A stretch of DNA of 64,000 nt from Symbiodinium natans (GCA_905221605.1 CAJNDS010000268.1:115133-179132); one strand, 5' to 3'; numbered from the stretch's first letter, positions 49,079-60,429 are shown. Translations and numbers: made by a program. The notes: generated by a model from the sequence alone, not told the origin.

Positions 49079-49380
49079 GGACGCTGGACTATCGTCCTGC
49101 CTTGGACCATGTGCGTCCTGCGCTTGTGTGTCGCCTGATGAAGCACATGGGCATGCCTTCTGGCCTGGCCGATATGATCCTCGCCATGTGGGGTCAGCAA
49201 GAAAGGTACTTGCAACTGCATGGCTGCACCCTAAACCCTAAACCCTAAACCCTAAACCCTGAACCCTGAACCCTGAACCCTGAACCCTGAACCCTATACC
49301 CTAAACCCTAAACCCTAAACACAAATCAGCCTGAGCAAGTTACCTGTACTTCTTCAAGGATGTGTCCGGCGTTTCTCTGA
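49079..49380 (+). pseudogene. LINE reverse transcriptase fragment split by a telomeric array
   Basis: 49079-49229 encodes TLDYRPALDHVRPALVCRLM and, later, MILAMWGQQERYLQLHGCT. LDYxxALD fits RT motif A and the rest the helix that follows it. After about 92 bp of CCCTAAA/CCCTGAA repeats (49228-49321), about 49330-49380 gives SKLPVLLQGCV, which fits RT motif B (LPQG-type). In intact LINEs these two motifs are separated by only about a dozen residues at this point, so the array appears to sit inside the old RT gene. Not part of the 56-61 kb LINE. Confidence 0.5.
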
Positions 49381-50034
49381 GAGCAGGCATAAGGCGTAGA
49401 CCGAAGGCCCCAGTCAAGATGCCTTCCAGTGATCATGCTGCAGTGCTTTGTAGGGCGGCCTCCTTGCTACGCAGTGCTCATACTACACCGATCAACCCCG
49501 AACCCTAAACCCCAGACCCTAACCCCCCCCCCCCCCAACTAAAGGCAAAGCTATATCGAGCTACTTCGATGTGGGGTTTAGGGTTTGGGGTTTGGGGTTT
49601 AGGGCTTAGGGTTTAGGGTTTGGGTTTTGGGGTTTGGGGTTTGGGGTTGGGGTTTGGGGTTTGGGGGTTTCATCTTCCGGGCCCGAAGACTTCGCTCCGC
49701 ACCTGGAACTTAGAATGCTCCAGTGCCCTTGTTCATCCTGACCCTAAAACCAAACCTTGAACCCTAAACCCTAAACCCTAAACCCGAAACCCTGAACCCT
49801 GAACCCGAAACCCTAAACCCTAGCCCTAAACCCTAAACCCTAAACCCTCAACCCTAGATTACGGGACCCAGCCGTGCCCCGCTCATCCTTTTGAGTAGAT
49901 TCTTACAGACCCCACTCAACAACACAAGGCTTCGGGGTTTAGGGTTGAACCCTGCGCCCCCACACCCCTAAACCCTTCCTAAACTCTAAGCCGCAAAACC
50001 ACCCATCCTAGATTCCATGCGACGGACCTAGCTT

Positions 50035-50180
50035 TGAGAGGTATAAGCAGGGACCCTTAGAAGGGACCCTTCATCTTATTCCCCTCAAAATCCCCCTTTG
50101 TATACCTTATATAGTCCCTATATACCTAAGTAGGCCCTTTTAAATAACATTTAAAGAACCCCCAAGGTCCCTTATCAGGG
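50035..50180 (+). mobile_element. M5 dispersed repeat
   Basis: Contains AGAAGGGACCCTTCATC and CCTTATATAGTCCCTATATA, followed by CCTAAGTAGGCCC, matching 3236-3400. Confidence 0.45.
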
Positions 50181-51194
50181 TCCCCCCTTGAATCCCTTGA
50201 TAAATTTCCTCCATCGGAGGCGAGTACCAGCCCGAGACGAAGCACGGACTCCCCAAGGTTCGGCTCGGGGGAAGCTCTGTGCGTTGGCTGCCAAGGTCTT
50301 GGAGATTTAGGGTTTAGGGTTTAGGGCTAGGGTTTAGGGTTTAGGGCTGGGGGTGCAGGAGGCTTGAGGGTCAGAGTTCAGGATTAGGGCTCAGAGCGTG
50401 GGATCCCAACTGGAAGCTTAGGCTGTCTGGTGCCTATGGCAGGTCGATGCAGATCTCCTTCTCCGAGAGGGTGGCAAAGGCAGGTGCACCCTCAACCCTA
50501 AACCCTAAACCCTAAACCCTAAACCCTAAACCCTAAACCCTAAACCCTAAACCCTAAACCCTAATTCCCAAACCCTAAACCCCAAACCCTGCTAGTGAGT
50601 GTGGGTCCAGGGCTCTCTAGGGCTCTCCAAATCTTGGGGAGCTTCGTCTTGGGCCCCCGCATGACAGACCCCTAAACCCTAAACTCTGCTGGGAACCTTA
50701 AGCCCGAAGACCTAAACTTGCTTCGTTTAGGGTTCAGGCCTTGGGGTTCAGGGTTTAGGGTTTCGAGTCCAGGGTTTGGGCAGGGGTTTAGGGTTTAGGG
50801 TTCAGGGTTTAGTGTAAATCCGTGTTTAGGGCTTCGGGTTTTTGACAGATTGGGGTTCAGGGTTTGGGCAGATCCTTCCCAGCAGGGGTTCTGCTACAGA
50901 AGCCATCGTATAGAGGCGCCTGAATGTAGCACAGCCCTAGGCCCAAAACATAAACCGACGCCCAACAAAAACCCTAATTAGGGTTCAGGGTTTAGGGTTT
51001 AGGGTTTAGGGTTTAGGGTTTGGGGTTTAGGGTTTAGGGTTTAGGGTTTAGGGACACCCCCAAACCCCCGTTGCCTGGCGCCCGTGCTCTCGGAATCTGC
51101 GAGGCCTCCTTGTGCCTCTCCAGCGACTCGGAGCAGGCGCTTCCGGAGACCCGAAGTCTACAAAATGTCAGCCCAGAGGATGATCTTTGAGCAT

Positions 51195-51319
51195 CCTAAA
51201 CCCTAAACCCTAAACCCTAAACCCTAAACCCTAAACCCTAAACCCTAAACCCTAAACCCTAAACCCTAAACCCTAAACCCTAAACCCTAAACCCTAAACC
51301 CTAAACCCTAAACCCTACC
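51195..51319 (-). repeat. CCCTAAA array
   Basis: About 17 minus-orientation heptamers, nearly perfect. Confidence 0.95.
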
Positions 51320-52315
51320 CCCTAAACCCTAGCCCTAAACCCTAAACCGTCTTGGGGTTTAGGGGTCTTCCCGGCTCCTGACAGCTCCGGTAACCTGTAT
51401 CGGTCTACGGCTGCAGGGTTCGAAGGCTAGAGGTCTGCGCACTCAAGCCCAAAACCCCACAACACCCCCCAAAAGCCCCAAACCTAAGCCCTGAAACCCT
51501 AAACTCTAAACTTCAAACCCTAAACCTCAAACCCTAAACCTCAAACCCTAAACCCTTGACCCTAAACCCTATAAAAGCCCTAAACTCTCCTCCTCTGCTC
51601 TGGTGAGCAGGAAGACATGACGATGACGACCCTGAACTCCCCATTGCTGCTCGGTGCAATACAGGTTTTAGGGTTTAAGGGTTTAGGGTTTAGGGTTTAG
51701 GATTTAGGGTTTAGGGTTTAAGGGTTTAGGGTTTAGGGTTTAGGGTCAGGTCGTTAGGTCTAGGGCATACTGTAGGTCAAATAGGCATCCAGGAGTCAAG
51801 GTCCGGGCTCTGTCGAATGAGTCCTAGGTTCCGTTTAGGGTTTAGGGTTTAGGGTTTTGGGTTTAGGGTTTGGGGTTTGAGGCTTAGGGTTTGGGGTTTG
51901 GGGTTTGGGGTCTGGGGTTTAGGGACGCTCGCCATCCGAGAATCCTAAAACCTAAGCCCTATAAACCTTTACAAGCTTTTCTTGATAATCCTGGTTTTTT
52001 TCAAATGCTGAAGTCCGGCTTCGGAAACTGGACGAATAAGAGCAGGACGGAAAACCCCAGAGCCCTGATGCTGGAAAGCCCTGAGAGCCCCAAAGCCCTG
52101 CATATTCCTGAACCCGCCCCCCCCCCCCCCCCCCCCTCCCCCAAATAGGGTTGAGGGTGTAGGGTTGGGGGGTTAGGGTTGAGGGATTAGGGTGCTAGGG
52201 TTGTAGGGTTTAGGGTTTAGTTTCCACTCTTAGATGGTGCCGAGGTTCTCTCCCACGCGGACAGAGGACGGCGACTGCTTGCTAGCCTTGCTCACGCCCT
52301 CTGCTTCCTCACGTC

Positions 52316-52455
52316 TTAGGGTAGTTACATGGATGGTCCCTTAAAAGGGGTAAAAGGGGACCCCTAAAAAACCCCGTATGTATCCTATAAAGCGCAAGGG
52401 CCCTTCCTTCAGAACCCTTTGAAGGAGGCAAGGGACCATGTCAAGGGCCCCTAAA
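52316..52455 (-). mobile_element. M2 MITE-like element
   Basis: Left TTAGGGTAGTTACATGG, interior CCCTATAA-type and GGGCCCTTCCTTCAGAACCC, right AAGGGACCATGTCAAGGGCC with the terminal ACTACCCT lost. Body in reverse sense like the 9.8 kb copy. Confidence 0.6.
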
Positions 52456-52672
52456 TCACTGTTCCAATGACTGGTATATTGCCTAGGTATAGGGCTGTGG
52501 GCTAGGGCCTAGGGTCGCGAGAATGTACGAAGATGTCCGCGATCAAAACCCTAAACCCTAAACCCTAAGCCCTAAACCCTAAACCCTAACCCTAAACCCT
52601 CAGCCCTAACCCTAAGCCCTAAACCCTAAACCTTAAACCCTACACCGGCTCCAAACCACTAGAACCTAAACT

Positions 52673-52814
52673 TGCTAGCCCAGTGGTACCCTTTCCCCTT
52701 TTTGGTTCAAGTTCCCGGATGAAAAGCCACCAACCCACCCACCCACCCCCCCCCCCTACCGCCCCCCAGCAAGAAGAAGGTGCCCTTATGATAATATTGT
52801 TACTGGGCTACCAG
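52673..52814 (+). mobile_element. M1 MITE-like element, copy E
   Basis: Left GCTAGCCCAGTGGTACCC and right GTTACTGGGCTACC give the clearest inverted termini of the family. The interior is expanded by a C-rich ACCC repeat (about 52728-52768). Confidence 0.65.
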
Positions 52815-53279
52815 TCAGGCCCGAACCCGAAACCCTAAACCCTAACCCATAGATGTGCATTTGTTTAGGGTTTCAGGGTTTAGGGTGTAGAGGGTTTATG
52901 GGCTTACAGGGTTTACAGGGTTTGTAGGGTCAAGAGGGTTTATGGGGTTTATATGTTTTAAAGGGTTCACAGGGTTTAGGGTTTAGGCTCAAGCCTTCCG
53001 GACTATGGAAAGCAGAGGACCACTTGTCGCGCTGTTGGGAGCCCTCTGCTACTCCCGCGCAACGTCCGCGTCCGGCAGGCCCCCCGGGGCTGTTGGAGGG
53101 AGGGCTGGAGGGAGGGCTGGAGGGAGGGTTTAAGGTTTAGGGTTTAGGGGTTTAGGGTTTAGGGTTTCAAGGGCTTCAAGGGCTTCAAGGGCTTCAAGGG
53201 CTTGGAGGGCTTGGAGGGCTACACGGCTTCAGGGCTGGAGGGGCTAAAAGGGTTGGTCAGGGTTGAATACCAAATGTTT

Positions 53280-53368
53280 CCCTAAACCCTAAACCCTAAA
53301 CCCTAAACCCTAAACCCTAAACCCTAAACCCTAAACCCTAAACCCTAAACCCTAAACCCTAAACCCTA
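53280..53368 (-). repeat. CCCTAAA array
   Basis: About 12 heptamers. Just before it, GGGCTTCAA decamer-like units repeat four times (about 53165-53200). Confidence 0.9.
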
Positions 53369-54133
53369 TTCAAATGTTTTCAAGACTCTCACCTCAAATC
53401 TACCTTTCTTAACAACTCTGCCTACGTAAGAAATGGCCGAGACTCTGCTGGACCCTTGAACCTTTCTTACCAAGAGTTTTGACCGTACCCAAGTATCCCC
53501 AGATCCCAAAACCCTTTCCCCTACTCCCTAAACCCTAAACCCTAAACCCTAAACCCTAAACCCTAAGGGTTTGGGGGGTTATCTGTGCCTCGGTGAGGCG
53601 CGACGCCTGTGACTGGGTGCAGGTCGGCGAAGTGGACACATCCCAAATTAAGCAGGGTTCACCCCTTGTATAGGTTTAGGGTTTAGGGTCTAGGGTCTAG
53701 GGTCTCGGGTTTAGGGTTTAGGGTTTAGGGTGTATATAGGGTTTAGGGTTTAGGGTCTTGGGTTTTGGGCTTTATGTTTGGGTTTAGGGTTTAGGGTACA
53801 CCAGTTTTTGTATAGCCCTCCCACCCCACCCCCCTGCCATTCTATGCAGTAACCCTAGAATTGTGAGACGTTCCGCACAAAGTGATGGGGTTTCAGGGCT
53901 AGGGTTTGTTTTTACCCTAGAGTTCTGCTTCTCGGGGCTTAGTTTGTGATGGTGTTCTACCCTCAATTCATAGACCTACTGGCTCTTAGTAGGGTTAAGG
54001 GCTTTTTAGGCTTCAGGGTGGGTACTACAGGGTCTACACAGGGGGGATGTGAGGTGCTTATTTCCCTCCTTCCCTACCAAGAGCCATTCGGCAAGACGCC
54101 AAACCCGACACCTCGATTTTGGCTATTGACTAG

Positions 54134-54297
54134 GTTTTGGAGTACTATGCTTTCATACGTTTTTTGTTTCTGGGTTCCTATTTTAGCTACTTATACCAAA
54201 GAAGTATATACTTACTTTAATATTTTTGTTTCTGGGTTCCTATTTTAACTACTTATACCAAAGAAGTATATACTTTTATTCCAGGGCCTACTCCAAA
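54134..54297 (+). mobile_element. M3 MITE-like element with duplicated interior
   Basis: Left TTTTGGAGTACTATGC, right GGGCCTACTCCAAAG. The stretch GTTTCTGGGTTCCTATTTTA with the following CTTATACCAAAGAAGTATA occurs twice in tandem (about 65 bp each), making this copy longer than the others. Confidence 0.65.
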
Positions 54298-54394
54298 GAA
54301 AGGGCGGAGGTGCCGAGGCTTCGACATTTCTTGGGTTTAGGGACCACGGTTTAGGCTTAGGGGGTATAGGGTGCCTCGGAGCCGCAGGCCGAGG

Positions 54395-54530
54395 GTTTAG
54401 GGTTTAGGGTTTAGGGTTTAGGGCTTAGGGCTAGGGTTTAGGGTTTAGGGTTTAGGGTTTAGGGTTTAGGGTTTAGGGTTTAGGGTTTAGGGTTTAGGGT
54501 TTAGGGTTTAGGGTTTAGGGTTTAGGGTTA
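54395..54530 (+). repeat. TTTAGGG array
   Basis: About 19 plus-orientation heptamers. Confidence 0.95.
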
Positions 54531-54992
54531 GAAGTCCTAAGTTCCACAAACCTATGCCCATAAAACTTCAGAAACTTGCCCTAGTTCCTATCGAGGCATC
54601 GTGTGTGGAACGTTGCCAAGGCTCTTGTCGGACCCTTTTCACCTGAAAGTTGCCCGCCCGAACATGTTCACAAAGAACCCTAGACCCTCTAAACTCAAAC
54701 TCTGCTCTGCTCAGCAAACCCCGAACCCTCTAAACCCCACCGCCTCTAAGCCCCACACCCTCTAAGCCACAAGCCCTCTAACCCCCAAACCCCCCCTCCA
54801 ATTCCCACCAACCCTTGTGGCCTTTAAGTCCTCTGAACACCAAACTAAGAGTCCTTAAAGGGGTTCTAGTACCCCTAAATATAACCCCCATTAAGGACTG
54901 TTGGTACTAGGGGGAACATCCCCAAACCCTCCATTTCCTAAGCCCTCTAGCATCCTCCTTTTCTCAGGAAGAGCAGGGGGGGGCAAAGGCAT

Positions 54993-55085
54993 CCCAAACC
55001 CTAAACCCTAAACCCTAAACCCTAAACCCTAAACCCTAAACCCTAAACCCTAAACCCTAAACCCTAAACCCTAAACCCTAAGCCT
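54993..55085 (-). repeat. CCCTAAA array
   Basis: About 13 minus-orientation heptamers. Confidence 0.95.
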
Positions 55086-56237
55086 TCCACAGGTGTCGTT
55101 CCCCTTCTCCACCTTTAATGAGCAAGGCCGGCACCGCGTTCTAGTTTTCCGGGTTTAGGGTCTGGGATTTGGGGTTTAGGATTTGGGGTTTAGGGTTTAG
55201 GGTTTAGGGTTTAGGGTTTAGGGTTTAGGGTTCGGGGTTGTTGTTGGCTTAGCGTTTGGGGTTTAGGGTGTAGGGTTTAGGATCTGGGGTTTGTAGTTTA
55301 GGGTTTAGTGTTCGGGGTTTTTGGCTTAGCGCTTGGGGTTGAGGCTTTGGGGTTTAGGGTGGGGGGTTTGGGGGCTTGGGGGTTAGGGTTTACAGGGCTT
55401 AGGGTTCTATCGTCCCCTTATCAGGAAATCTGAAATCTGTTTTGGCTTTTGGTTGTCTAGAACCCACAGGAAGATTATGCAAACTCTCTACATGGGGGTT
55501 GTGAGGGAATTTTGATGCAGAGGCGGGTTCAGGGTTTAGGGTTACCTGTAAAGCCACACAACACTGCAATGAATCGTGAATCTTCTAATCCCACCATAGC
55601 ACCGGGCATCGTCCCGGACAACACGTCCAAATCAGCTGCAGGCTTACCCTAAACCCTAAACCCTAAACCCTTACATCCACCGCATTTCACGCTATGCTGC
55701 TTGCTGCCTCTTGGCACCCCCAGTAGACGAGTGAGGAAGAACCCCCAAAAACCAAACACCACCCAAGAAAGCCTAAAAGCTCTCAAGTCTTAAACTCCTG
55801 AGATGCTTTCTGAGAAGGGCTGTTGAGGAGGCCCCCAAACCCTAATCCGCACACGAAAACAACTTAAATCCTGACTCCCTGCAGATTGACCCTAAAACCC
55901 TAAACCCTAAACCCTAAAGAACGTCTTCGGGTCCCCAAGCTTAGCCTTGAATGTATGTCAAGGCACGACGCTGCGGAAGCACCAGCAGGCACCGCGGAAA
56001 GACGGAGAAATAGTCGGAGATCAATTGGGGATTTTGTAGGGTTTAGGGTTTAGGGTTTATCTAGGGTTTAGGGTTGAGGGTTCGTGCCTTGCACTGAGCG
56101 TTTAGGGTAAGAAGTTGGACTGGGTTGAGGACGTAGGGTGCAGGCTTTAGGGCCACTGCTTCAACAAAGATCGCACGGAGGAGCGTTGAGCGTTGGGGAA
56201 GTGACCCTGCGTGCTCGCAGGCGTGCTCGCGTGCGTG

Positions 56238-56617
56238 TGTTGTTCGTTGTTTGTTGTTTTGTTGTTTGCTGTTTTGTTGTTTGTTGTTTTGTTGTTTGTT
56301 GTTTGTTGTTTGTTGTTTGTTGTTTTTGTTGTTGTTTTTTTTGTTGTTTTGTTGTTTTGTTGTTTGGTTGTCTGGTTGTTTGGTTGTTTGGTTGTTTGGT
56401 TGTTTGGTTGTTTGGTTGTTTTGTTGTTTGGTTGTTTGGTTGTTTGGTTGTTTGTTGTTTTGGTTGTTGGTTGTTGGTTGTTGGTTGTGGTTGTTTGGTT
56501 GTTGGTTGGTTGGTTGTTGGTTGTTGGTTGTTGGGTGTTGGTTGTTGGGTGTTGGGTGTTGGGTTGTTGTGGTTGTTGTTGTTGTTCTTGTTGTTCTTGT
56601 TGTTCTTCTTGTTCTTC

Positions 56618-56693
<76 letters not shown>

Positions 56694-56716
56694 GGTTGTG
56701 GTCGTGGTTGTTGTTG

Positions 56717-56756
<40 letters not shown>

Positions 56757-56813
56757 TGTGGGTGTGTGGGTGTGTCTGGGTGTGTGTGTGTGTGTGTGTG
56801 TGTTGGTGCGTTT
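56238..56813. repeat. GTTT, GTT and GT simple-repeat tract
   Basis: About 575 bp: TTGTTTG-type units, then GGTTGTTT and GGTTGTTG units, a pure GTT run (about 56606-56692) and a GT run (about 56718-56805) with GGTGTGTG variants. All three frames on the plus strand stay open, giving Val/Leu/Cys/Phe-rich ORFs; these are not proteins. Confidence 0.95.
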
Positions 56814-56852
56814 GCTTAATGTTGAGCTCCTGGCGGCCTCTGCTGCAGTTCA

Positions 56853-56876
56853 CAGTGTTCCTTTTTTTTTTTTTAG
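56853..56876 (+). promoter_or_regulatory. Possible 3' splice site before the LINE ORF
   Basis: A T-rich tract ending TTTTTTTTTTAG lies 14 bp upstream of the first good ATG (56890). It has the form of a polypyrimidine tract plus acceptor AG, as needed for cis- or trans-splicing of the LINE mRNA. There is no direct evidence of use. Confidence 0.35.
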
Positions 56877-56889
56877 CATATATCCCTGC

Positions 56890-59800
56890 ATGGCGATGTC
56901 CTTTGCCGGGCGCATAACCTCTGCCCTCGAGGCTTTGGATGCCTTCACCAGCGATGCACTAAGGCTACTAAGGAGAGAACCGCCGCAGAGGGAACCATGG
57001 CATAGTTTGGTGGGGCAAACATGGATTTATCTCCGAGAAGAAGCTTTCCGGCTGAAAGACTCTATTCCTGATCGTTGTCTTCTTTATAAAACTGGTTTTG
57101 CCGGCACTGTGAGGGACTTAAAGCAGCTTCTGCTGTCAGCTTTGGATAAGGTCGAAAAACGTATTGTTTTGATCAAGGCAATGCCCTCAGAGCTGGTCCA
57201 GAATCTTGAGCCTGAAGTCCTCAAACTGGGACTCGGTTCCCCGTCAACGACTGGATGCGTGGACCTGGCAGGGAATCTCAAACTTGACACGCTGGTTCAA
57301 GCTGACACGTCGATCCAGGCAGCCTTCGCCGAGACAGGACTGCATGCCATTGGCCTGCCTGGTGCACGACTGCGACCAGATGTTAGAGTGCCTGCCAATG
57401 CCCCCTTTTTGGTTTTCGCCAAGGGCAGCGAATCGTTCGAAAGCGTCGCTGTCGCTGTCCGCAAAAGCGTGGTGCAGCACTTTGCCCTTTTGAACACAGT
57501 GGGGAGTGACAGACGCTTGTGGATGCTTGTCTCTCCTTCTGAAGGTCCTCAAATTTTGTGGCTTGTGTTTTACCTCCCACCCAAGGACGAAGAGGCATGG
57601 CATAGAGAAGTTTGTGGAATCATGCAGGATTTCCGCGTACTGAACGGCCAGTTTGCTGCACAACAGGCCGATTTACCGGCTTTGCTACTCATGGGCGATG
57701 CTAATTTCCAGCCCGTGTATATTGGGAAAGGACCAGATCCAAAACCATCCCGTGAACGTGCGTGGGCTCAACTTATGGCTTCCCTAAATGTTGGTTTTGC
57801 AAACCCTACTGCTGAGAATGGGCCGGCGATCTCCATTCGTCTGCCCCTAAGGAATCGGCGTGTGGACGTGTTATCTTGTGACACGCACCACTGCAATGGA
57901 CCGTTTGGATCCAGTAGAGCCATTGATCTTGTTTGCGCTTCTCCTGAAATTGATACGCAGGTTTGCATACACAATGGTGTGCACTGCAAAGGTTCTGAGT
58001 GCAATTGGGATCTTTGCGTAGAATATACCAGGGGCGACCATTTCCTCATCGAAGCCAGGCTCACCGACGCAGCAGTAGCATGCTTTGCTCCTGCCTCTGT
58101 GTCCCTGCCTGGATGTTGGCATGAAGAAAACCTTTGGGAGCATGGTGTCAATCGTGCTTCCCCATGCCTGGCTGCATTGGGGAGCCTCTTCTCAGACATT
58201 GTTTCCCTGTGCCAACAGCTCTTGGTTAGACAGCAATGTCGAACAGTCGAGCAATGGATCGCGGATGTGTGCGCCTGGATGCTGTGCACGATCGAGTGTT
58301 TCATTAGAGATGCTTGGGTTTTATTTGCTGAGCTTGACCGAAGGGTTAAGGCAAAAGGGGATGGAACACCTGCAACTCTACAAGCGCCTGAGGACATTGA
58401 CAGCCTGTGCAAGGCCCTCAGTCAAGCAAAAGACTCCTGGCCTCAGCACTGCATCAAAACTTGCCTCCAGTGGCTTAGGCCTGCTTCCATCCATCCACCC
58501 TTGTACCTCCTCAGGAACGGGGAGTTCTTGTCTGCGGAGGATAGTCATGAGGCTTGGAAGCAACAGCTCTTTGAGCAAGGGGCCTGGCCTGCGCACTTTG
58601 ATCGGGTCTTCCATGCCGAGCTTGAGCAGCGCGTCAAGCAATTACTCGGGCATGCGAGAGCCCATAGAGGCAGCGGCGAATGTGACGCTGCCTTCTTGCA
58701 GTCTGAGTGGTTTAGGGCGGCGGAGGACATCTCTTCCTCCAGGGCCCCTTCACCATTCCTCCTGCCTAGGCTTCTTTTGTCCCTAAGAGCGAACGCATGG
58801 CATGATGCAGCCTCCAAACTGCAGGAGCTCTGCGGGCCTAATCTCCTTGCTGTGCGGCCAAGCCTCTGGAGATTTCGAAGCCTCACTGTAAAACACAAGA
58901 AGGGACCCTGCAGCTCCCCTGCTTCATACAGGTTCCTCGCGGTTGCCGATTTGCATGGTTTGCTTCAAGAACAATTGTTGATGAACAGAGTGACGCCTTC
59001 TCTCCAACGATCCTTGGAGTGGTACCAAACAGGATATAAGCACGATGTCCGTAATCATCATTTCACATTAGCATGCTTGCAAGAGGAGTACAAGCACTGG
59101 CGCAGATGTTTTATCGCGATATTTGCTGATTTTGTGCATGCTTTTCCGCGTTGTTGGAGAGCGGGGCTCATTTCTGAGACCCATATCTCCGCGGGTATGC
59201 GTGATGGGGCTCTCTCTCTCTTGGGCTCCATCATGGAAAAAGATCGTTGGAGGATCACATTCAGTGGAGATTCTCTGGTCTCCACTTCAGAGGGGATCCC
59301 AGAGGGGAGCAAATACGGCCCTGCGTGCTTCAATTTGCTGCCCAACATTCTTGTCAAAGAGTTGCTCGGAGCAAGGTGTGGCATCTCATTCAGCGCCAAG
59401 GTGCCCCATGCCTGGGCTGACCATGTCTGGACAGGGCGCGGATCTCCGGAGTCGTCGACAGTTCAGGACATTCTTTGCCGTCTGCAGCATGACAAGTCCC
59501 TCCCCGGCATAGAACTCATGAGAAAGGACTGCAACCTTGAGGCTTCATGCGCAAGGGCGCTAGATCTGCATGCAGACCTGCGCGTCCCGGTACTATTTCA
59601 CGCAGATGATCCTGTGTTTTTAGCCTCAAGTCGGGGAGAGGCAAATCGTGTCTTGGCCCTTGTTAGTTCGTGGGCTCGGCGTTTCAAGGTTACCTTGCAC
59701 CTTTCTGACAAGAAGACCGTTGCCTTGACGCTCCCTTTCTCCTCTGCGTCCAGTGCTCTGCACAGTTCGCCTCTGCGCTACGACTCATCCGGACAGGGGC

Positions 59801-60429
59801 TGCCCTCGCCGATCTCATGGGCAAGCTCTCAGAAATGGCTCGGGCTCCTCTGGAACGATGTTGGCGATTTCGGCCCTCATGCTAGGAAGTGTTGCGGCTC
59901 CTGCCACAGCTCGGTACAAGCCCTGTGCAGCCTGGTCTCGGGCCGTCGCATTCCTCTTGTCATGGCTTGTTTGATTTTCGATCTGAAAATTGAGCCTGCC
60001 CTCAAGTTTGGCCGCTGGCTCTGGGGAGTTCATGAGGACTCCCTGGCAGTCCTCACTGAGTCATACAACTCCTGGGCACGGATGCTCCTAGGTTCTAGCA
60101 GGTGGCGCTCGGCAGAGGTGTGTCGAGGTGAACTTGGCTGGGAGTTCTGCGCCCCTGCCAGGGTCGCCCTGGAAGTTGCAGCCGTGCGGCACGCTCTGTG
60201 GCTACAGAATGGTGAGTCCCTGGCGGGCCTTTGCTTCGCTCAGGCACATCTTCTGCAGTCTAACAATTGGGCAAAAGCCTCGCTGCAGCTTCTGGAAAAA
60301 ATGGTCTGTCTTGGACTGGCCTGTCTGGGCATCCTGCCGCCGTGCACATCCCACCTATCAGCTGTATGTGCGCGAAACGGTGCGGTACTCTTCCACCCTA
60401 GCTTGGAAGGCAGCTGTTGCAAAGCATAG
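56890..60429 (+). CDS. LINE ORF: EEP endonuclease and reverse transcriptase
   Basis: The ATG at 56890 (MAMSFAGRITSALEALDAF) is chosen because everything upstream is simple repeat. 1179 codons to the first stop. Residues about 150-400 are the endonuclease/exonuclease/phosphatase domain: LLLMGDANF (Asp at 57697), SSRAIDLVCASPE (57913 on) and RGDHFLIEA (58030-58056). The RT follows: motif A IFADFVHAFPRC (Asp at 59128), motif B EGIPEGSKYGPACFN (about 59290-59335), motif C VLFHADDPVFLA (Asp-Asp at 59605-59610), then SQKWLGLLW. It nicks target DNA and primes reverse transcription there. The final 40 residues after 60301 are out of frame with the true C-terminus. Confidence 0.8.
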   Translation: MAMSFAGRITSALEALDAFTSDALRLLRREPPQREPWHSLVGQTWIYLREEAFRLKDSIPDRCLLYKTGFAGTVRDLKQLLLSALDKVEKRIVLIKAMPSELVQNLEPEVLKLGLGSPSTTGCVDLAGNLKLDTLVQADTSIQAAFAETGLHAIGLPGARLRPDVRVPANAPFLVFAKGSESFESVAVAVRKSVVQHFALLNTVGSDRRLWMLVSPSEGPQILWLVFYLPPKDEEAWHREVCGIMQDFRVLNGQFAAQQADLPALLLMGDANFQPVYIGKGPDPKPSRERAWAQLMASLNVGFANPTAENGPAISIRLPLRNRRVDVLSCDTHHCNGPFGSSRAIDLVCASPEIDTQVCIHNGVHCKGSECNWDLCVEYTRGDHFLIEARLTDAAVACFAPASVSLPGCWHEENLWEHGVNRASPCLAALGSLFSDIVSLCQQLLVRQQCRTVEQWIADVCAWMLCTIECFIRDAWVLFAELDRRVKAKGDGTPATLQAPEDIDSLCKALSQAKDSWPQHCIKTCLQWLRPASIHPPLYLLRNGEFLSAEDSHEAWKQQLFEQGAWPAHFDRVFHAELEQRVKQLLGHARAHRGSGECDAAFLQSEWFRAAEDISSSRAPSPFLLPRLLLSLRANAWHDAASKLQELCGPNLLAVRPSLWRFRSLTVKHKKGPCSSPASYRFLAVADLHGLLQEQLLMNRVTPSLQRSLEWYQTGYKHDVRNHHFTLACLQEEYKHWRRCFIAIFADFVHAFPRCWRAGLISETHISAGMRDGALSLLGSIMEKDRWRITFSGDSLVSTSEGIPEGSKYGPACFNLLPNILVKELLGARCGISFSAKVPHAWADHVWTGRGSPESSTVQDILCRLQHDKSLPGIELMRKDCNLEASCARALDLHADLRVPVLFHADDPVFLASSRGEANRVLALVSSWARRFKVTLHLSDKKTVALTLPFSSASSALHSSPLRYDSSGQGLPSPISWASSQKWLGLLWNDVGDFGPHARKCCGSCHSSVQALCSLVSGRRIPLVMACLIFDLKIEPALKFGRWLWGVHEDSLAVLTESYNSWARMLLGSSRWRSAEVCRGELGWEFCAPARVALEVAAVRHALWLQNGESLAGLCFAQAHLLQSNNWAKASLQLLEKMVCLGLACLGILPPCTSHLSAVCARNGAVLFHPSLEGSCCKA

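Larger units (their letters stand above)
45031..56100. other. Third mosaic block of telomere-like arrays and spacers
   Basis: Same organisation as the earlier blocks. The TTTAGGG array at 45031-45084 is the continuation of the copia target array. No intact gene. Distinct contents are listed separately; the remaining spacers show nothing I can assign. Confidence 0.85.

Noticed and set aside
56138-56889. N-terminal extension of the LINE protein with Val/Leu/Cys runs, and a minus-strand Asn/Gln/Thr-rich ORF
   Set aside because: Both are translations of GTT/GT simple repeats; the real protein starts at the ATG at 56890.
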